A stretch of DNA of 64,000 nucleotides from Ruminiclostridium cellobioparum subsp. termitidis CT1112 (lineage in GTDB: Bacteria > Bacillota > Clostridia > Acetivibrionales > DSM-1351), in the NCBI RefSeq assembly GCF_000350485.1, contig NZ_AORV01000020.1, positions 30,684-94,683 on the forward strand. The letters run 5' to 3'. The notes beneath the pieces were generated by a model, which saw only the letters and a program-made list of their open reading frames with translations, was not told the DNA's origin and made no database searches. Shown piece after piece: positions 54,163 through 63,700 of the stretch. Numbering within the stretch: the first letter of the stretch is position 1; the number at the start of each line of letters is the position of its first letter. The position numbers and the translations under genes are program-made.

Positions 54163-54591
54163 CTATAAACCCTCTATGGCTGTTTCAAGGGTGTGCCACG
54201 GCATAGCTGCGCATTTGACCCGTGCAGGCAGATTGGAAACGCTTTTTAACGCGGCGGCTTCCTCAAGCGGCTCCAAATCCCGGTCATTTGTTACTTTACG
54301 CTGTATCATCGCGGTAAATAATTCTGCGAGCTGCCTCGCTTCCGGTAAGGATTTACCCCTGACCAGATCAATCATCATAGAAGCCGACGCCTGTGAAATC
54401 GCGCACCCCACACCGGTAAAAGAAGCGTCCGCAATTTTCCCATCTCTGACCAGAAGCTCCAGTTCTATTTCATCGCCGCAGCTTGGATTTTTTCCCGCAA
54501 GGGTAACGCTGGCCTGCTCCAGATGCCTGCGGTTTCTCGCGGATGTGCTATGCTCGGTAATAACTTCCGTATAAATCTCATTTAAGTTCAA
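54163..54591 (-). CDS. sufU: SufU Fe-S assembly scaffold/sulfur transferase
   Basis: 142 residues with the three zinc/sulfur-accepting cysteines: NPSCGDEIEL (C-x-D motif), GVGCAISQASASMM and ARVKCAAMPWHTL. The 18-residue insertion between the second and third Cys (relative to IscU) is typical of SufU. It accepts persulfide from SufS, in Firmicutes acting as a zinc-dependent transferase. Last gene of the operon; its start overlaps sufS by 14 bp. Confidence 0.94.
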   Translation of the reverse strand: MNLNEIYTEVITEHSTSARNRRHLEQASVTLAGKNPSCGDEIELELLVRDGKIADASFTGVGCAISQASASMMIDLVRGKSLPEARQLAELFTAMIQRKVTNDRDLEPLEEAAALKSVSNLPARVKCAAMPWHTLETAIEGL

Positions 54592-55810
54592 GTCCCAGCA
54601 CCTCCCTGACTTTGCATATGGATTCTATCAGAATATCAATATCATCCCTTGTGTTGTAAAAGCAAAGGCTGACCCGGCAGGTAGCGTTCACTCCCATATG
54701 CCGCATAAGCGGGTGAGCACAATGGTGTCCTGACCGTATCGCCACATTGTCCGCGCTGAGTATCGTCGATACGTCGTGCGGATGCGCTCCGTCAATATTA
54801 AAGGAAATGATGCCTGCGCGGTTATTTCCGCTTTCCTTGCCATAAACTGTAACATGAGGAATGGAATGAAACCGTGTAAGCGCGTATTGCGTCAGTTCAC
54901 TTTCAATCTGTCCAATCCGTTCATAGCCGATGCCTTCCAGATAATCAATAGCCGCGTGCAGGCCAACCGCGCCCTCCACATTTTGCGTACCGCCTTCAAA
55001 TTTTGATGGGCCTTCCGCAAAAGTTGCGTCCTGTTCGCTCACATCGTCCACCATCCCGCCGCCGAAAAGAAGCGGTTGCATTTTACGCAAATGCTCTTTT
55101 TTCCCGTACAAGACACCGATACCCGTCGGAGCATACAATTTATGCCCCGAAAACGCCAGGAAGTCCACATCCAGTGCCCGCACATCAACCGGCATATGCG
55201 GAATACTCTGCGCCGCGTCCAGCACGACGACCGCACCAACTTCACGGGCCCTTCTGACAATTTCCCCAAGAGGGTTGACGATTCCCAGCACATTGGAAAC
55301 CTGTGTAACAGCAACGATTTTAGTGCGGGCGTTTATTTTCGCGGAGATTTCTTCCAGCGGCAGCTTTCCATTTTCATCGGTGTAAAGATACCGGAGCCGC
55401 GCGTTCCTTGTTTTTGCTACGGCCTGCCACGGAATCAAATTACTGTGATGTTCCTCAATGGAGATCAAAATTTCGTCGCCCTCCCGGATGTTATCCAGCC
55501 CGTAGGAGCTTGCAACAAGATTGAGTGATTCGGTGGTTCCTTTGGTAAATACGATTTCCTCCGGGCTGTCCGCGCCGATAAACTCCGCGGCCTTTTCCCG
55601 CGCAGCCTCATAAACTTCCGTTGCCTTTTCACTCAGGGGATACGCGCCGCGATGAGGATTTGCGTTATATTGCTCATAATATTCTTTAACAGCTTCAATT
55701 ACCTGTGCGGGTTTTTGCGTGGTAGCCGCGTTGTCAAGGTATACAAGCGGCTTACCGCCCGCTGTGCTGTTTTTCAGTAGAGGGAAATCATCCTTATAGT
55801 TAGTCCGCAT
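54578..55810 (-). CDS. sufS: SufS cysteine desulfurase
   Basis: 410 residues, class V PLP aminotransferase fold. Visible: LDNAATTQKPAQVIEAV, VVLDAAQSIPHMPVDV, PLP-binding Lys in FSGHKLYAPTGIGVLYGK, and catalytic Cys in RSGHHCAHPLMRHMG. Mobilises sulfur from cysteine for Fe-S clusters, transferring it to SufU. Overlaps sufD by 11 bp and sufU by 14 bp, showing tight translational coupling. GC content is visibly higher than in the sugar regions. Confidence 0.96.
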   Translation of the reverse strand: MRTNYKDDFPLLKNSTAGGKPLVYLDNAATTQKPAQVIEAVKEYYEQYNANPHRGAYPLSEKATEVYEAAREKAAEFIGADSPEEIVFTKGTTESLNLVASSYGLDNIREGDEILISIEEHHSNLIPWQAVAKTRNARLRYLYTDENGKLPLEEISAKINARTKIVAVTQVSNVLGIVNPLGEIVRRAREVGAVVVLDAAQSIPHMPVDVRALDVDFLAFSGHKLYAPTGIGVLYGKKEHLRKMQPLLFGGGMVDDVSEQDATFAEGPSKFEGGTQNVEGAVGLHAAIDYLEGIGYERIGQIESELTQYALTRFHSIPHVTVYGKESGNNRAGIISFNIDGAHPHDVSTILSADNVAIRSGHHCAHPLMRHMGVNATCRVSLCFYNTRDDIDILIESICKVREVLGLELK

Positions 55811-56888
55811 TGTTTAACGCCTCCTGTATTGACGCGGTTATTTCTTCCCGCAGGTTTTCCGGCTCAATTTTTTCCAAAACAGAGCTGAATGATGCCAGCG
55901 CGATCAGCTTGCGCGCTTCTTTCTCATCGATGCCGCGGCTCATCAAATAAAACAGCTTCTCCTCGTCAATCTTTCCGGTGGTAGTGGCGTGCTGGCCGTC
56001 CACGTTGTCCTCACCGCATAAGAGCAGCGGCGCTGAAAGATTGACAGCCTCGGGACTGAGTGCCAGCACACTTTCTTCTTCCCGGCCTTTTGCGCCTGCC
56101 GCACCTGAGATAAAGTCCAGTGTACTTTTTGCCGTCTTACGGGCGTTGTCCAGCAGCGCGCCGCGGAGTGAGATGTTCCCTTGCGTATTTTCACCCCGAT
56201 ATTCAATGCGATAGTTCATATCCAGTTCCCGCTCATGGTTCACAATATAAACGCCGTCCAAGTCAGCGTCCGCGCTGTTTCCAGCAAGCTGCACGCTACA
56301 GCCTGAAACGGATTTTTTTGCTCCAAGCTCGGCTAAAACTACAGAGGCATTTGCGCCGGCCTCCACATTTACCTCTGTCGCGTCAACGCCCATGTGATTC
56401 TCAGCCAGCATTTGCAGTTTTATCAACCGTATGCTGGAGTCCGCTTTCACGTCAAGTGTCGTATACCCGCAATGAAAGCAGTCCGAGTCTCCGTCCGACA
56501 TATATCGTAAAATAATGCTCGCGCTGCTTCCGGCTTCAGCGCTGATGAATAATTCGTCCGACAAAAGAGCGTTGTCCCGGTCAAGATAAAAGTTCAGGAT
56601 CACCGGCTCCTTCGCCGTAAACCCCTCGGGTATTGTAATATGCAATTTATAATTGCATAGCCTTTGCACATAACCCAAAGTGTCGCCGAGTATGGCAGGC
56701 GCACTCCCCCGAAGCTCAGCCGGGGCTTCCTTTCTGATCCGGATCCCCGCATATTCCTTTTGCAGCGGGTTCCCCGTGTAAGCGGACATCTCCTCAAGTG
56801 CAATCATCACCGAGGTGTCATTTATCTTCAGCGCATTCCATGTGGGAATCTGCAGCCTATTGATTTTTCCCAAAATATTTTTTTCCAT
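55800..56888 (-). CDS. sufD: SufD scaffold subunit
   Basis: 362 residues. C-terminal beta-helix/SufBD core: EVNVEAGANASVVLAELG, GNISLRGALLDNARKT, DNVDGQHATTTGKIDEEKLFYLMSRGIDEKEARKLI, where the His of GQHATT corresponds to the conserved SufD cluster-site His. Forms SufB-SufC2-SufD. Its sequence is shorter than E. coli SufD, as usual in Firmicutes. Confidence 0.94.
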   Translation of the reverse strand: MEKNILGKINRLQIPTWNALKINDTSVMIALEEMSAYTGNPLQKEYAGIRIRKEAPAELRGSAPAILGDTLGYVQRLCNYKLHITIPEGFTAKEPVILNFYLDRDNALLSDELFISAEAGSSASIILRYMSDGDSDCFHCGYTTLDVKADSSIRLIKLQMLAENHMGVDATEVNVEAGANASVVLAELGAKKSVSGCSVQLAGNSADADLDGVYIVNHERELDMNYRIEYRGENTQGNISLRGALLDNARKTAKSTLDFISGAAGAKGREEESVLALSPEAVNLSAPLLLCGEDNVDGQHATTTGKIDEEKLFYLMSRGIDEKEARKLIALASFSSVLEKIEPENLREEITASIQEALNNAD

Positions 56889-56897
56889 TTTAGCCTC

Positions 56898-58307
56898 CTA
56901 ACCAATGCTGCCCTCAAATTCCAGCGTCACCAGCCTGTTCATTTCCACGGCGTATTCCAGCGGAAGCTCTTTGGCTATCGGTTCAACAAAACCCCGTACA
57001 ATCAGCGCTTTCGCCTCATTTTCGCCAATGCCCCGCGTCATCAGGTAAAAAACCGTTTCCTCGCTGATGCGCCCGATCTTTGCCTCATGGCCGATGTCCA
57101 CCTCGTCATTTCTTATATCCATGACGGGTATCGTGTCGGAGCGGCTGTCGCTGTCCAGCATAAGGGATTCGCAGCTTACGCTGGATTTACTGTTTTTGGC
57201 CTCGGGCAGAACGGTAATGGCACTGCGGTAAATCGCCTTCCCGCCGTTTTTGGAGATAGACTTTGAACTCACCATTGAGGATGTGTTCGGCGCAGCATGG
57301 ACAACTTTTGTACCGGTATCCAATTCTTGCCCGGCACTTGCGAAACTGATACCTGTAAACTCGCTCCTCGCGCCTTCTCCCTGTAAAATGCTGGTGGGGT
57401 ACAGCATGGTTATATGGGAGCCGAACGTGCCGGAAACCCACTCAATTGCACCGTTTTTTTCTACTGCCGCGCACTTGGAATTGAGGTTCATCATATTCCT
57501 CGACCAGTTTTCGATGGTGGAATATCGGAGCGTGGCGCCCTGGCCTACATAAAGCTCCACACAGCCTGCGTGCAGATTCAGTACGTTGTACCTCGGCGCA
57601 GAGCAGCCTTCGATAAACTGCAGCCTTGCGCCTTCCTCCAGAATAATCAGCGTATGCTCGAACTGCCCCGCACCCGGCGCGTTCAGCCGGAAATAGGATT
57701 GCAGCGGCATACTGACTTCAACGCCTTTCGGAACATACACAAAGGAACCGCCTGACCAGACCGCTCCGTGCAGCGCCGCGAATTTGTGGGACGTGGCTGG
57801 AATCAGCTTCATGAAATGTTTTCTCACGACCTCCTCATACTCATGGAGGGCGGTGTCCATATCGGTGTAAATCACACCCTGCCTGCGCATTTCGTCCTTG
57901 ATGCTATGATATACAACCTCGGAATCATACTGCGCCCCCACGCCGGAGAGGGATAGCTTCTCCGCTTCTGGGATGCCCAGCCGGTCAAAGGTCTGCTTTA
58001 TTTCGTCGGGAACCTCGTCCCAATCATTTGTCATCCCGGTATTCGGACGCACATAGGTCACAACCTGATCCATGTCCAGTTCATGGAGGCTCGGCCCCCA
58101 GCTTGGCAAAGAAGTCCGCCCGTAAACCTCAAGGGAACGTAAACGATGCTCCAACATCCAGTGCGGCTCGTTCTTTCCCGAGGAAATATCGGTGACAATT
58201 TCGGCGGTCAGACCTTTCGATACCTTGTACGCAGCGTTTTCCGGGTTCGGGGTATCGTAGGCGCTGCGATTGATCTCCGCAACCTGTGTTTTTTTTCGCT
58301 CCATCAC
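56898..58307 (-). CDS. sufB: SufB Fe-S scaffold subunit
   Basis: 469 residues, full length. Diagnostic stretches: HRLRSLEVYGRTSLPSWGP, YDSEVVYHSIKDE, HGAVWSGGSFVYVPKGVEVSMPLQSYFRLN, NLHAGCVELYVGQGATLRYSTIENWSRNMMNLNSK, DEVDIGHEAKIGRISEETVFYLMTRGIGENEA. The scaffold on which clusters are assembled with SufC and SufD. Start overlaps sufC by 4 bp, and 9 bp precede sufD. Confidence 0.96.
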   Translation of the reverse strand: MMERKKTQVAEINRSAYDTPNPENAAYKVSKGLTAEIVTDISSGKNEPHWMLEHRLRSLEVYGRTSLPSWGPSLHELDMDQVVTYVRPNTGMTNDWDEVPDEIKQTFDRLGIPEAEKLSLSGVGAQYDSEVVYHSIKDEMRRQGVIYTDMDTALHEYEEVVRKHFMKLIPATSHKFAALHGAVWSGGSFVYVPKGVEVSMPLQSYFRLNAPGAGQFEHTLIILEEGARLQFIEGCSAPRYNVLNLHAGCVELYVGQGATLRYSTIENWSRNMMNLNSKCAAVEKNGAIEWVSGTFGSHITMLYPTSILQGEGARSEFTGISFASAGQELDTGTKVVHAAPNTSSMVSSKSISKNGGKAIYRSAITVLPEAKNSKSSVSCESLMLDSDSRSDTIPVMDIRNDEVDIGHEAKIGRISEETVFYLMTRGIGENEAKALIVRGFVEPIAKELPLEYAVEMNRLVTLEFEGSIG

Positions 58308-59062
58308 GACACCCCCTCGATTGATTTGGAGGGGGTGAGAGCCGTGAATCCGCTATGGTTCACCTCGTCAATCAACGAAGCGCCGCCATTTTTGACAATC
58401 TGACCGTCAACCAAAATGTGAACGGCGTCCACCTTAATATTTTCTAAAATTTTCGTGCTGTGGGTGATAATCAGCAATGCGTTTTTTTCATTTTTATAGC
58501 CCCGCACACCTTCTGACACCGTCTTGACTGCATCAACATCCAGTCCGGAATCGGTTTCGTCCAGAATTGCCAGCCTTGGGTGAAGCGCCAGCATTTGCAA
58601 TATTTCGTTTTTCTTCTTTTCGCCGCCCGAAAACCCAATATTCAGATGCCGTGCGGCATAACTCTCGTCAAAATCCAGACGCTCCATGAGCGTCAGCAAC
58701 TCTTTGTGAAAGTCCCACGCCCGTTCGCTCTTGCCCGTGACAGCAAACCGTGCCGTCCGTAAAAAGCTTTCAACTGTGATGCCGGCAACTTCTTCGGGAT
58801 TTTGAAAGGTCATAAAAAGTCCCTTTTTTGCCCGCTCATCCGTTTTGGCGTCGGTGATGTCCTCACCGTCAAATACGATGCTGCCATGTGTCACCACATA
58901 ATCCGGGTGCCCCATGATGACATTGGCCAGCGTGGATTTCCCCGCGCCGTTTGGCCCCATGATGACATGAGTTTCACCGGCATTTATTGTCAAATCAAGT
59001 CCCTTGAGAATATCGCTATCCCCCACGCGGGCTTTTAATCCTGAAATTGTAAGCATGCTCAT
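58304..59062 (-). CDS. sufC: SufC Fe-S assembly ATPase
   Basis: 252 residues. Walker A MGPNGAGKSTLANVIMG, Q-loop FQNPEEVAGI, signature NIGFSGGEKKKNEILQ, Walker B LAILDETDSGLDVDAVK; the FSGGEKKRNE-like signature and DETDSGLD are specific to SufC. ATP hydrolysis drives SufBCD conformational change. Overlaps the regulator gene by 4 bp. Confidence 0.96.
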   Translation of the reverse strand: MSMLTISGLKARVGDSDILKGLDLTINAGETHVIMGPNGAGKSTLANVIMGHPDYVVTHGSIVFDGEDITDAKTDERAKKGLFMTFQNPEEVAGITVESFLRTARFAVTGKSERAWDFHKELLTLMERLDFDESYAARHLNIGFSGGEKKKNEILQMLALHPRLAILDETDSGLDVDAVKTVSEGVRGYKNEKNALLIITHSTKILENIKVDAVHILVDGQIVKNGGASLIDEVNHSGFTALTPSKSIEGVS

Positions 59063-59553
59063 TCCTTCTTTCTCTCCACGCTGCTCCTGCAGCCAGCATC
59101 CGACCGGCAGGCAAATTCACTGACCGGCATACATTCTTTTATCTTTTCCAAAAAGTCAAAAATCACTTTGGCATCGGCATCACTGAGAGAGCAAAAATAC
59201 TGGCATAATTTTTGATTCGCTTCCTTGTGATACTCCTGATGCCCCCGCCTTATCCGCTCACCTTCCGTGGTTAGCCTGTAATACTTCTCCTTTTTGTTCC
59301 CCGGCATGGTATACTGCTCAATCAGCTTCTTTTTGAACAGCTTGCCAGTAACCTGTGTAACTGCGCCCTGTGTGATGTCCAAAATTTCCGACAGTATACG
59401 AGCATTCGCCTGGGGATTCTCATGGATTGCCTCAATCAGGTTCATCTCTGCATGATATAACAGATGGGTTTCATTATATTTTCGCGGACGTCTCTGTTCC
59501 TCCACGACAATGCCGACAATATCAAGCAAGCCGCCAATTAGTTTACATTCCAT
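59059..59553 (-). CDS. MarR-family regulator heading the suf operon, with C-terminal cysteine cluster
   Basis: About 164 residues from the ATG at 59553; AAGGGA lies about 7 bp upstream and the winged-helix core starts soon after. The frame opens further up at 59625. HTH: NPQANARILSEILDITQGAVTQVTGKLFKKKLIE, wing NKKEKYYRLTTEGERIRRGH. The tail has a C-x7-C-x5-C arrangement (ECMPVSEFACRSDAGCRS), plus CQYFC in the preceding helix: possible ligands for an Fe-S cluster or metal. First gene of the operon with a palindrome over its promoter, so it probably senses Fe-S or iron status and autoregulates. This would be functionally like IscR or SufR but from a different family. Confidence 0.82.
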   Translation of the reverse strand: MECKLIGGLLDIVGIVVEEQRRPRKYNETHLLYHAEMNLIEAIHENPQANARILSEILDITQGAVTQVTGKLFKKKLIEQYTMPGNKKEKYYRLTTEGERIRRGHQEYHKEANQKLCQYFCSLSDADAKVIFDFLEKIKECMPVSEFACRSDAGCRSSVERKKE

Positions 59554-59653
59554 ATTTTCGTCCCTTCCTCCGAATTGCTTCATCACTAAAACATATCCAA
59601 AACCATTATATTCACAGTGTTTCAATATTCATTTTAGTTTTACCTACGAATTT

Positions 59654-59682
59654 ATTATAGCTCCTATAAAATATGCCGTCAA
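59654..59682 (-). promoter_or_regulatory. Strong predicted sigma-A promoter of the suf operon
   Basis: Minus strand: TTGACG (59677-59682), a spacer of exactly 17 bp, TATAAT (59654-59659). The -35 box lies inside one arm of the 23-bp palindrome. Confidence 0.75.
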
Positions 59683-59719
59683 TATACTTTAGCTACTAAA
59701 GTATATTGACGGCATATTT
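59669..59719. promoter_or_regulatory. 23-bp perfect inverted repeat overlapping the suf -35 box
   Basis: Arms 59669-59691 and 59697-59719 are perfectly complementary, with a 5-nt centre GCTAC. Likely operator for the MarR-type regulator; it could also serve as a terminator for the gene ending at 59734, though no T run follows. Confidence 0.6.
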
Positions 59720-59733
59720 CCCTCGCCAATTAT

Positions 59734-60586
59734 TCATATTTCAGACAATATTTTTTTAAGGGCCTCAGCCGCAACGGCAAATTGTTTCGGCCCTCCCTCC
59801 GGTAACCTGTTTGCCGGCGAATTTGGTTCAAGAGCCGTAAAGCCTTTAAAATCCGCAAGGTGGGGCTCAAGGGAAAGAAAGCCCTCAAAGCCGCTGTTTT
59901 TTAAGCTCTGTCAGTATGCTTCTCACCTTTCCGTCTCCATGTCCTGAGGGTACAACGCTGTGGTCCTTGTAGAGCGCATCCTTTATATGTATATAAGCAA
60001 TGTGTTTCTTCAGCAGCTGATAGGCTTCAGGATAAGCCTCCACATCACATTGTACAAAATTGGCCGGATCGAATACAGCCTTTACATAACTACAATCCAG
60101 CGTTTCCAGCAGGTCAAGGCACCGTTTCGGCGTATCCCCGTAAATATCCTTTTCGTTTTCATGCAGCAGTGTCAGTCCCGTCCCCTTTGCCGCATCCACA
60201 AATCTGCGCCAGCGCCCCACGACCTCGTCCCTGTACGATTCAGGTTTTTCGCCCCGCGGTATGAAGAAACTGAACATCCGTATATACTTCGTATCCAATA
60301 TCCCTGCGATTTCGATAGTATGTCTGAAAAGTCCAAGATGGGATTCGAATCCATCCGTTATTTTGATTTTACCGATGGGCGAGCCAATAGCCGATATTCT
60401 AAAACCCTTTTCATCCAGCTGTTTTTTGATCTCCCTCACTTCTTCCAGAGTATGCTCCACCAGGTTCTTTTTATTGACTCCGCGCATTTCGATATACTTG
60501 ATACCGTGCTTGTCCAGAATATTCATCTGGGTCGTGAGCATGGGATCGATTTCATCTGCAAAAGCGCTTAAAATGAATCCGCTCAT
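59734..60586 (-). pseudogene. Sugar phosphate isomerase/epimerase (TIM barrel), interrupted by a frameshift
   Basis: Start ATG 60586 with GGAGG upstream. The first frame contains SAFADEIDPMLTTQMNILDKHG, YIEMRGVNKKNLVE, HENEKDIYGDTPKRCLDLL and AVFDPANFVQCDVEAYP, typical of xylose-isomerase-like (AP_endonuc_2) proteins with metal-binding Glu, Asp and His. It stops at 59885. Removing one A from an A6 run at about 59893-59898 joins it to the frame GFEGFLSLEPHLADFKGFTA, SPANRLPEGGPKQF, AVAAEALKKIL, ending at 59734: the normal C-terminus of this family. So it is frameshifted by mutation or a sequencing error. Substrate unknown. Confidence 0.8.
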
Positions 60587-60687
60587 AAATACCTCCAATA
60601 TACTAGAATTATTATAACCTCAAGCGAAGCTGTTTTCATTTTAGACATAATGGTGTGGTCTTCGCCAGTGCTGTTTTTGGCAGCCGA

Positions 60688-60719
60688 TCAGCCCGGCATT
60701 TATTGAAATGCCGGGCTGA
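60688..60719 (-). terminator. Terminator-like hairpin after the SLH gene
   Basis: 13-bp perfect inverted repeat (60688-60700 with 60707-60719, 6-nt loop), 41 bp after the SLH stop. No clear T run, so termination strength is uncertain. Confidence 0.5.
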
Positions 60720-60759
60720 CATAAGTGTGCCGTATATTGCTTCACGTAACTTCAGATTT

Positions 60760-63700
60760 TTATTTGTTATAGAGATTATAAATTACAACTGCGGCCTCTG
60801 CTCTGGTTAACTGAGCTTTTGGATTAATCATGTTATCGTTGCCGCCGATTATTCCGTCTTTTATCAGCGCCGCTGCAGCGTCTGCTGCATACCCTGATAC
60901 TTTTGCCGCATCCTTATACGCCGCAAGGTCCGAATCAGAACCTGCTTCTACCGGCTTTCCGGCTATTTTGAGTGCTTTTTCCACCAGTACCATCATGTCT
61001 TGTCTTGATATTGGCTCCAGGGGATCAAACTTATTATCCCCCACACCTTTTGTGATTCCCAGCTTTTTAGCTATACCCACTGCTTCGTAATAGTAGCTGC
61101 CTGTCTTTACGTCACCGAAGTTTCCGTCTATTTCTGCACTGAGTCCCAAAGCCTTTACAAGAAACTTAATGAAATCCGCTCTCTTAATACTTTGTTCAGG
61201 TTCATAAGTTGTTTCTGCAGTTCCTTCTATGATACCCTTTGCTGCCATTACTTCTATTTTATTCTTTGCCCATGAGTACCTTCCGATATCACTGAAGGTC
61301 TTATTGACATATGCTACTGCAAACCTGCCCATGTAAGTTGTTGTAAAGGTTATCTGTCCTGTTGCCGGATTATACCTTCCACTCGGTACTGCAGCCGTGT
61401 TTCCGTTTCGGTCTATGCACCATACAGTTATGTGCTCGGGATTTGCAAGTTCTTCATCTGTTGGTTTATAATCCATGGAAACTGTTATGGGCGCCTCAGG
61501 ACTACTCCACTCGCAATCCCTTCCATCCACCGAAGCATTAACTTCTATAACAGGCCTGCTTCCGATACTCTGTTTCAAATCTCCGTTTAATGCGGCATTG
61601 TCTGCAAATCCTATAGTTAACTGTACGTTACTTCCACTTATCTCTCCGGTTTTTAACATGTTACCCGGAGCGACAATTGTTCCCATGGGAGTTTCTATTT
61701 TAACTTTGACAGCAGCGGTGTCAGCCGCCAGTATTGACTTTGGGAGCTCAAGTATGTACCTGTCGGCGCCTTCCACTCTGGCAACATTCACAGTAATTGT
61801 TTTATTTCCCGCGCTGTCGGCTTCGGCCGCCCCAATAGCCTTTTGCAGGTCGTTAATACCTGCTGCCGCCTTTGCGGATTTGTCCGGTCCCAATACCGGT
61901 TTAACTTCCAGCTTGGAAGAAACCGCCGGTACCGGAGTTACCTCCAATGTGTCATTTCCGTTGTTACTGCCATTATTGCTGTTTCCATTATTATTATTGT
62001 TACCGCCATTGTTGTTGTTACCACTATTATTGTTATTTCCGCCATTGTCGTTGTTACCGCCATTGTTGCCTTCTGCCGGTAATACAGTCACCGTACATTC
62101 CCCGAAGATATCATTATTCGATACACTTGTCGCCTTTATTATTGCTGTACCTGGCCCAACCGCCGTTATTACACCGCTTGCCGAAACTGCTGCAACTAAT
62201 GAATTACTTGAATTCCACAATACGTTTGTATTAGTTGCATTTCCGGGAGTTACCTCTGCAGCCAGCTGTTGAGCAGCCGATCCAACTCTAAAATCGCTTA
62301 CGGTTGACGGAGTAACGGTTATTCCGGTAACTGGAATAACCTCAGCTGCTTCTCTTGTAACACTTATAATATATGTGGAAGCCGTATCATCCTGAGCCGT
62401 AACTACCACCGGAATATTATTAACTCCCACAGCAAGCGCCACACTGATTGCTGCTCCCGACACCGTCGGTACACCGTTTACACTCAGGCTTCCGTATTCT
62501 GAAGCTTCGGGAGTAATTTCCACGCTTGTTACATCATTGGCAACACTTGTTTCATAGAGCATATTATCCGATGTAAATGCCGGTGACAGAGTTCCCGGAC
62601 TTATTTCCAGATTGCTTAATCTCACATCACCGGTTTGCTCCGCTGCTCTTGTAACGCTTATGGTATATGTGGCAACTGTGCCGTCTTCCGCTGTGACTAC
62701 TACCGGTATGTTGTTAACTCCCGCGGCAAGCTCCACAGAATTTGCCTCACCCGACTCTGCAGGTACACCGTTTACGGTCAGGCTCTGATATACTGAAGAG
62801 GTCACTGTTGGCGTAACATCTATGCTTGAAACACTGTTTGCAACACTTGCCGTATAATCCCTGGTATCTGATGTAAATGTTGGTGACAACGTCCCTTCAC
62901 TTATTTCCAAACCGCTTAATGTTGCATCGCTGCTTTGCTGTGCTGCTGCTCTCGTGATGTTTATTGTGTATGTAGTTGTAGTATTATCCTGTGCTGTAAG
63001 TACCACCGGGATACTGTTTACTCCAACCGCAAGATTCACACTGCTTACAGCTCCTAACTCTGAGTCTGCGCCGTTTACAAGCATGCTCTTGTAATCTGAT
63101 GAATTTGCCCATGTTGGTGTAATATCTATGCTTGATACATTGTTTGCAACACTTGCTTCATAGTTCATAATATCGGGTGCAAATGCCGGTGACAAAGTCC
63201 CTTGACTTATTTCCAAACTACTTAATGTATTAAATAAATATGGCTCAATTTCCATATCCACATACGCACTACCCGTATTAGCATCTGCAGCATAGAATTC
63301 TATTTTGCTTATATCTGTGGCAGCGCCTCTAAGCGAACCGTTGGTTACCTGCCTGGTACCGTCTATATACATGTCATATTTACCCGTACTGGTATTTATT
63401 ACATATTTAAGTGTATACCACTGATTTGCCGCAAACGGTTGTAAAGTTTGCCAGCCTCCGTTGTATGCCTTAATATTGCCGGTATCAAACCAAACACATA
63501 CTGCCTGAGCATTAGTACTGCTATAGGTATAAGGCAAACACCACAAAGCTCCCGTAGCCGTTCTTTTGATTTTTGTTTCTATTGCCACTATACCACTTAA
63601 TGGGGTAAACGTCTTGGACATAGATGTCTTATTTCCTATTGAACCTCCGGTTTTACTGATCAACACACTCTTATCAGCAGCACTTGGATCATCCTGCACT

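Noticed and set aside
56664..57266. 200-codon plus-strand frame across sufB/sufD.
   Set aside because: Antisense shadow in GC-rich DNA; sufB and sufD are unambiguous on the other strand.
61475..62272. Long plus-strand open frame (265 codons) over the SLH gene.
   Set aside because: Antisense shadow of the repetitive, GC-skewed SLH coding sequence: low-complexity Leu/Pro-rich product, no ribosome site.
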